Below are positions 7,124 to 11,681 of a DNA stretch of 11,681 bases, piece by piece. Location of the stretch: assembly GCA_051010055.1 (NCBI GenBank), contig JBPCVY010000225.1:1-11681 (forward strand). Direction: 5' to 3'. This stretch comes from CAJQND01 sp051010055. GTDB taxonomy: Bacteria > Pseudomonadota > Alphaproteobacteria > Rhizobiales > CAJQND01. The stretch's first letter is position 1. Each line of letters begins with the position of its first letter. Position numbers and translations under genes: made by a program. Under the pieces are notes generated by a model. It did no database searches. It worked only from the letters and a program-made list of their open reading frames with translations, and was not told where the DNA came from.

Positions 7124-8719
7124 TTAGGAGATGAACCACCAGCGTTCGAGCAGGCGGCAACCGTCCATGTCCCAGTTGGACGCAAGGTCGCCGTGGCTGA
7201 CGGATTTGTTCGCGGCAAAGACGTGCGAAGGGTACATCGGCACCACAACACCACCGTCCATGCTCACGATCTGCTGCATCTCGTAGTACATTTCGCGGCG
7301 CTTGTTTGAATCCAGCTCCGGACGTGCTGCAAGAAGCAGTTCGTTGAAGCGATCGTTGTCCCAGAACGTGTCGTTCCAGCTGGCGCCTTTTGCGTATGCG
7401 GTTGAGAACATCCAAACTTCCGTCGGACGGCCACCTCAGTAGCACATGGACCAAGGCTTCTTCATCCATACATTCGACCAGTAGTCATCGCTTGATTCAC
7501 GGACCACGTTGATGTCGATGCCAGCTTTTGCAGCATGCTCTTTATAGAGAACAGCCGCGTCAACCGCACTGCCGAATGCTGCATCTAAAGCAGACAGGTC
7601 GACTTTCAGTGAATTGAGGCCAGCTTCTTTAAGGTAAAACTTGGTTTTGTCCGGATCGTAAGCGCGTTGCTCGAGATCTTTGTTGAAGTACGGGTTAGCC
7701 GGTGAAATCGGGTGGTCATTTGCCACTTCACCGTAACCGCGCAGAATGGTCTTCACGAGCGCTTCACGGTCAATGGCGTGCTTCAGAGCCATGCGAACAT
7801 TGTTGTCATCGTATGGCGCACCGGTTGTGATCAATGGGATCGTGTAGTGCTGCGTACCCGTGGTCTGCTTGACATCAAGAGATGCATCGCGCTTGAGCAG
7901 GTGAACCGTTTTCAGGTCACAACGGCTCATTGCATGGATTTCGCCAGAAGTCAGTGCGCTTGTGCGTGCAACAACGTCTTTAATGGCGATGACCTTGACA
8001 CTGTCAAAGTGGCCGCGGTCTTCCTTCCAGTAGTTCGGGTTGCGTTCAAGTTCCAAGGCAACGCCTGGCTCGAAGTTTTTCAGCTTGTATGCACCACAGC
8101 CCACGCCGTCAGTGGCGTTTGCGACCTTGCCGTCTTTCGAAGGCAGGATCGGCAGGTGGTAGTCAGACAAGATGCACGGGAAGTCGGCATTGCCGCCATC
8201 TAGGGTAAAGACAACGGTGTCTTTTCCGTCTGCCTTGATGTCCGTGATTGGTTTCAGAATGCCTTTTGCGCCAAGCTTGGATTCTTCACTGCGGTGATTG
8301 TCGAAAGAAGCAACAACATCGTCAGCATCCAAGGTTTTGCCATTGTGGAATTCAATACCTTTGCGGAGCTTGACGGTCCATGTGGCAGCATCAGGTGATG
8401 CTTCAATGCTTTCTGCAAGTTCCGGGTTGGCTTTACCGTTTGAATCGACTTCCGTCAGATAGTTGTGACGGCCAAAAGCTGAAATGATGCCTGAATTGTC
8501 AGTCAAAGTTGCCGGGTCAAGAGATTCAGTCGTTGAACTGGAACCTAGGCCGAGAATAAAGTGACCACCTTTTTAAGGGGTCGCGGCTTGCGCGGAGGTA
8601 AACATGTTGCTGGCAACAGTGGCGGTTACACCAAGTGCGATTGCACCGGATACAAACTCGCGCCGGGTGATGGACCGGCTTGCAGTCAACTTTTTCAGAT
8701 TGTCAATTTCATTGCTCAT
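7124..8719 (-). pseudogene. Tat-exported peptide/nickel-type ABC transporter substrate-binding protein, two in-frame stops
   Basis: The whole gene reads in one frame over 531 codons, about the normal length for a DppA/OppA-type binding protein (SBP_bac_5). Two codons are stops: TAA at 8573-8575, where the context ATP-stop-KGG suggests a former Lys, and TGA at 7436-7438, where SMCY-stop-GGRPTE suggests a former Trp. ATG 8719 opens MSNEIDNLKKL, then a twin-arginine signal ITRREFVSGAIALG and a cleavage region SAQAA, so the intact protein would have been exported folded. The first stop falls just after the signal peptide, so no mature protein would be made without readthrough. No permease or ATPase gene is nearby, so it was an orphan binding protein. 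A sequencing error is less likely for two independent substitutions but cannot be excluded. Confidence 0.88.
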
Positions 8720-8791
8720 ACTATGAAAATGCCCTTTCAAAAAATTTGTTTTTATGTGCGCAAGTTCGTTCCTGCGCCTCACACTTCCAAT

Positions 8792-8821
8792 ATGGCCGAA
8801 CTAAACGCAATTAGCGGCCAT
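8792..8821. repeat. Inverted repeat upstream of the binding-protein gene
   Basis: ATGGCCG (8792-8798) plus CTAA (8801-8804) is exactly complementary to TTAG (8811-8814) plus CGGCCAT (8815-8821). It forms an 11-bp stem with a two-base AA bulge and a six-base loop. It lies about 75 bases before the binding-protein start codon with no T-run, so it is more likely an operator or leader RNA structure than a terminator. Confidence 0.5.
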
Positions 8822-8857
8822 CTGCCACCCAAATTCGCCAACGATTTCGACAAAAAA

Positions 8858-8877
8858 TTTGCCGTCATGGCGTCAAA
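8858..8877. repeat. 20-bp imperfect palindrome in the same upstream region
   Basis: TTTGCCGTCATGGCGTCAAA matches its own reverse complement at 16 of 20 positions, centred on CATG. It lies 139-158 bases upstream of the binding-protein start codon and could be a regulator site. No regulator gene is nearby. Confidence 0.3.
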
Positions 8878-8976
8878 ATATTTAGCATCAAAAAAACGCG
8901 CGGGTTTAGTTCGTAGCCACACAAGCAGCATTTTGTGTTTTGTTCACGTAAATGATTGGCGGGTTTGATGATTGGA

Positions 8977-9469
8977 TTAAGTTGCATCAAACGCATCAAA
9001 CGGTGCGGCGTACCGTACCGATGTTCCGCATTCATCAAGCGCTCCAGGCTGCAACTCCGCTGCCATGAAATATTCCTTGGGATAGGGCGTAGTGGACTTC
9101 TGAGCCAGTTCCAGGCTAAATCCGAACCTCGTGTTATAGTCCGGCTCACCAATACGAAGAAAGCCTTCCAGCCCTCCCGGCCAGCGCACTCAAGGCCTTC
9201 CAATATGAGTGACGAACCGATGCCTTGCTTCTGGCAATCAGGCGCAACTGCAACCGGCGCCAGGGCTAGGTACGCCTCAGGGGCCTTTAGCCTTGAAAAC
9301 AAATGTGTCCGGCAATCTCACCACCTTTAACCGCAACCAGGGAAAGTATCGCGTCATCTGAACGCCTCAGAGCTACTACAAGCACGGCCTCATCTGACTG
9401 ACCGAAGGCTGCTTCGACCACAGCGGAGATCACGTTTTCTTCGCCAGGTCTTTCTTCGCGGATCAGCGT
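8977..9469 (-). pseudogene. YhbS-like GNAT acetyltransferase, two frameshifts and lost start codon
   Basis: Joined across two frame changes, this encodes a GNAT N-acetyltransferase of the COG3153 (YhbS) type. The pieces in order are LIREERPGEENVISAVVEAA..GGEIAGHI, then FSRLKAPEAYLALAPVAVAP and the acetyl-CoA loop QKQGIGSSL, then GEPDYNTRFGFSLELA and FMAAELQPGAL. The first break is near 9305-9310 (HI to FSRL) and the second near 9133-9140 (FFVL to GEPDY). Each is repaired by adding one base, possibly in short T and G runs. Restoring both gives 164 residues, the usual size. The first codon after the upstream stop is ACG (9467-9469), where a start is expected. The upstream glutathione S-transferase gene ends immediately before it, which suggests a former coupled pair. 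The substrate is unknown. Confidence 0.85.
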
Positions 9470-10074
9470 TCAGGTTGCACGTTCTCTTATCTCAAGGGCT
9501 TTCAGGCAGGCGGGGCGCGCGCGTACCCGCTGGAAATAGTCTGACACCTTTCCTTCGGGAATTTCCCAGCCTGCACCGTTCACGGCCCATCCGGCGCAAT
9601 GGCCAAGCAGAAGATCGGACACTGTGAACTCATCGCCCATTACATACATATGGTCTCCAAGGCGTGTGGAGAAGACGTCCATTGCCCGGTCAAAATCGTA
9701 CTTACATGCTCTTTGCGCGGTTTCACTTCTGAGCTCTTCAGGGAATATGAAATCGTTCTTGGCGTTCACCCGCAGCGGCGCATCAACTTCATCGATTGCA
9801 AAATTTGTCCAGCTGTCCTGCAGTGCACGTTCAATGGTGCCTGCCTTATATGTGAAGTTGCTATGGCGGTCGGTAAGGAACTGACAAATCGCCACCGAAT
9901 CGATAATTACAGCGCCTTTGATCTTCAAAATGGGAACCTTGCCGGAGGGGTTTACCGCACTCACGTCACCGGAATGAGGACCGGCAGGGTTGATTCGTAC
10001 TCCACGCCGAGTTCTTCAAGCATCCAAATGACGCGAATGGCGCGTGTCCTTGGTGATCCAATAAGCTGGTGCAT
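9470..10074 (-). pseudogene. Glutathione S-transferase, one frameshift
   Basis: ATG 10074 opens MHQLIGSPRTRAIRVIWMLE, a typical thioredoxin-fold N-terminus of a GST. The frame then ends in a stop at about residue 38. A second frame continues from PHSGDVSAVNPSGKVPIL with the conserved cis-proline (KVP) and the DSVAICQFL glutathione-binding segment. It runs through the helical C-terminal domain to LEIRERAT at 9470. The break is near 9980-9983; adding one base, for example to a GG run, restores a continuous protein of 201 residues, a normal GST length. As it stands the N-terminal domain is separated from the rest. A GTG at 9964 could start a truncated product, but it would lack the glutathione-contacting N-terminal part. 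The gene ends directly against the acetyltransferase. Confidence 0.87.
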
Positions 10075-10170
10075 ATGGCGTTTCCAATAAAAATATTTGG
10101 TGTGAATTTGGTAGCGGTCAAACGGGAACCTTGCAATCACTAATCGCGGGAGAAAATACGGCTGCTGGCG

Positions 10171-11238
10171 CTATTGCAAAACATAGAGAGTGAACAGCGA
10201 TGCAATATAAATGAGGAGCACAAAAATAGAATCGAGCCCTGCACCGAACAGTTTCGGCGTTCGGCGTATGAGTATGCCTGCAATATATATAGCGGTGACA
10301 ACAATACCGGTGGCGAGGGAAAACTTCGCGGCATCGTCAGCTTGAGAAAGAATTGGGCCAGCCCGGTAAAAAATGTCCGCCGGGAAGATGAGCGCCAGCA
10401 TTATCAGGTTGCTGCCGAATATATTCGAAATCGCCATGGTGTAGGCGCCAATGCGGGCGGCCGCCAGCGTGGTGCTGAGTTCAGGCAATGAGGTGGAAGC
10501 GGCAAGAAGCGTGACACCTACAAACGACGCTGAAAGGCCGGTTTGGTGTGCAATGGCATCGGCGGACTGGGCAAGGGTGTAGCCGGCAATCAAAATCAGA
10601 ATGACACAAACGCCCGAGCGCGTGAACAAACCGCGCGTGGAGACATCGTCCAAACGGTCTCTGCCAAAGGGCCTGGTTCCGTTTTTCGCTGGTTCTTCTG
10701 GAATATCAACCGGCGCCCAGGAGGTGCGTTCGTCATATTGCCTGAGCAAGGCGATAACCAGGGGATAGGCAATTGAAAGACATAGAGCGCCCACCCCTAT
10801 GCCGAAAATAATCGCCACGTCTCCCAAAAACGTGATGATGAGCAAAATGCCGAGCAATATCACCAGCATCACCGCTTCCAAGGCGTGTGTTGGTTTTCGT
10901 GGCCAGGAAGTAAGCGCGTGGCGGACGACGAATATATCTGCAACGGCGAGGATAGTTGTCTGCATTGTGACGCCGCCAAACATGTTGCCAAGAACAAGCT
11001 GGGCGTTGCCCGCATGTGCAGCTGATATGGTGGTAACAAGTTCTGGCAGTTCAGTTGCCGTTGCCAGAAAAATCAGCCCAATAAATGCCTTGGCCAGATT
11101 GAGCCGCTCTGAAACCTCGTCCGCATAGACAGCAAGTCGGGTGCCCGAAAACCACACAAGTGTGGCGGCAAGGCAGAATGCTGCCAGGTTGATACCGACT
11201 GGTAGTGCTGCAAAGTTCACCGTTGTCCGCCAGCCCAT
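10171..11238 (-). CDS. Sodium/calcium exchanger family membrane protein (CaCA family)
   Basis: This 355-residue inner-membrane protein has the two alpha repeats of the Na+/Ca2+ exchanger family. Repeat 1 (about 52-88) is FIGLIFLATATELPELVTT with a following GNMFGG. Repeat 2 (about 239-277) is FVGVTLLAASTSLPELSTT with SNIFGSN. The ion-coordinating glutamates E66 and E253 and asparagines N85 and N272 are present. About 10 membrane segments are split by a hydrophilic loop (167-205), the usual two-halves layout. Repeat 1 is divergent after N85 (GGVTMQTT instead of GSNxFN), so ion specificity is uncertain; it may carry Ca2+, another cation, or a proton-coupled ion. Only a close AGG precedes ATG 11238, so the start is the least certain part. 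It is intact, unlike the next three genes downstream on the same strand. Confidence 0.88.
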   Translation of the reverse strand: MGWRTTVNFAALPVGINLAAFCLAATLVWFSGTRLAVYADEVSERLNLAKAFIGLIFLATATELPELVTTISAAHAGNAQLVLGNMFGGVTMQTTILAVADIFVVRHALTSWPRKPTHALEAVMLVILLGILLIITFLGDVAIIFGIGVGALCLSIAYPLVIALLRQYDERTSWAPVDIPEEPAKNGTRPFGRDRLDDVSTRGLFTRSGVCVILILIAGYTLAQSADAIAHQTGLSASFVGVTLLAASTSLPELSTTLAAARIGAYTMAISNIFGSNLIMLALIFPADIFYRAGPILSQADDAAKFSLATGIVVTAIYIAGILIRRTPKLFGAGLDSIFVLLIYIASLFTLYVLQ

Positions 11239-11297
11239 GACCTAGAGTTATGTTGCAAAATGCCATGGCGCGGATCAGGCGGAAAGGGCAGGGGCGC

Positions 11298-11329
11298 AAA
11301 AAAAACAAAGGCAGCCAAATTTGACCGCC
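11298..11329 (-). terminator. Intrinsic terminator of the tRNA-Asn gene
   Basis: On the minus strand, GGCGGTCA pairs with TGGCTGCC (8 bp with two G-U pairs, loop AATT; plus-strand 11310-11329). It is followed by TTTG and eight T residues (plus-strand 11309-11298). It lies 36 bases beyond the tRNA 3' end and ahead of the exchanger gene. Confidence 0.85.
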
Positions 11330-11365
11330 CATTGTTTTGAATATGAAGTTTTGATTTTGAAGTAT

Positions 11366-11441
11366 TGGCTCCCCGGGCCGGACTCGAACCAGCGACCCAG
11401 CGGTTAACAGCCGCTTGCTCTACCAACTGAGCTACCGGGGA
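11366..11441 (-). tRNA. tRNA-Asn, anticodon GTT
   Basis: A 76-base cloverleaf on the minus strand includes an encoded CCA (plus-strand 11366-11368) and discriminator G. The acceptor arms TCCCCGG and CCGGGGA pair fully. The D arm begins AGCTCAGTTGG, the anticodon stem AGCGG/CCGCT flanks the loop CTGTTAA, and the T arm contains GGTTCGAGTCC. The anticodon GTT lies at 11406-11408 and specifies Asn. Its G34 is a target of the queA-tgt queuosine pathway in this window. Confidence 0.97.
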
Positions 11442-11460
11442 ATAACCTCAATGGGGCGCA

Positions 11461-11488
11461 CTTATAGCGGCCTATTTCAGAATTTCAA
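11461..11488 (-). promoter_or_regulatory. Promoter of tRNA-Asn
   Basis: On the minus strand TTGAAA (plus 11488-11483) and TATAAG (11466-11461) are separated by 16 bases. They would start transcription about 13 bases before the tRNA 5' end at 11441. Both hexamers are close to sigma-70-type consensus. Confidence 0.65.
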
Positions 11489-11681
11489 GCAGCCAATTTA
11501 CTTATTCGCCATTTTGTTTCGACCCGCTGGCCACATTTCCAGAAAATTGCGCCATTCGAACATGAATGCAAAATGAATACGCCATTCAGACCGGGTTCAA
11601 TGGGGGTCGGCTAAAACCTCATTCATCGTCACCGGCAAAACAAAAACCACAACACACGAAACCAAACGAACCAGACCTCAG
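11489..11681. other. Right-edge intergenic region, no gene seen
   Basis: No reading frame with a plausible start and ribosome site is visible in the last 193 bases. The octamer CGCCATTC occurs twice, near 11551 and 11580, and the shorter CGCCATT near 11508. The strand is A/C-rich at the edge. Nothing else can be called. Confidence 0.4.

Noticed and set aside
7436..7438. TGA recoded as Trp or selenocysteine
   Set aside because: queA ends in TGA, all other Trp codons in the window are TGG, the same gene also has a TAA stop, and no selenocysteine context is evident. A nonsense mutation is simpler.
7712..8203. A 163-codon plus-strand frame
   Set aside because: It lies wholly antisense to the binding-protein gene, whose family match is strong.
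8561..8968. A 135-codon plus-strand frame across the binding-protein start region
   Set aside because: It overlaps the signal-peptide end of the minus-strand gene, has no ribosome site and resembles no protein family.
8984..9001. Direct repeat GCATCAAAC twice in tandem
   Set aside because: It lies within the acetyltransferase coding end and encodes FDA-FDA; two copies in coding sequence do not suggest an array or attachment site.
11217..11426. Minus-strand frame reading VAGSSPARGA
   Set aside because: This is the well-known false translation of a tRNA gene; it is the tRNA-Asn read as protein.

Overview
The window looks like an ordinary chromosomal stretch of an alphaproteobacterium, probably Hyphomicrobiales-like. 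The lineage call is an inference from protein style (a queA-tgt pair, an alphaproteobacterial tRNA-Asn, a Tat-exported peptide-binding protein) and from base composition near the low-to-mid 50s % G+C. No phage, transposon, CRISPR or integrase signal is visible.

Left part (1-2834): the start of a DUF202 membrane protein runs off the left edge on the minus strand. Next come a small exported helical protein (406-813) and a convergent 61-residue hypothetical protein (838-1023). An intact AMP-forming acyl-CoA ligase (1281-2834) follows and ends in a clear intrinsic terminator. Middle part (2871-7028): a phytanoyl-CoA-dioxygenase-family gene on the minus strand diverges from a universal stress protein. 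Their shared intergenic region holds a perfect FNR/FixK-type box placed about 41 bp before the predicted stress-gene transcription start. A likely small membrane ORF (4503-4613) and the queA-tgt pair for queuosine tRNA modification follow. The Tgt protein keeps its catalytic aspartates but has lost three of the four expected zinc ligands.

Right part (7051-11681): three consecutive minus-strand genes are broken by point lesions. They are a glutathione S-transferase (one frameshift), a YhbS-like acetyltransferase (two frameshifts and an ACG where ATG is expected) and a Tat-exported peptide-binding protein (two in-frame stops, TAA and TGA). All can still be read end to end, so decay is recent or the bases are sequencing errors. 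Beyond them lie an intact sodium/calcium exchanger family protein and a tRNA-Asn(GTT) gene with its own promoter and terminator.

The clearest functional links are the translationally coupled queA-tgt pair, the probable oxygen-responsive control of the stress gene, and the decayed gene block. I found no convincing new multi-gene system. The most notable items are the zinc-site-depleted Tgt, the FNR-box promoter, the decaying gene cluster and the small membrane ORF.
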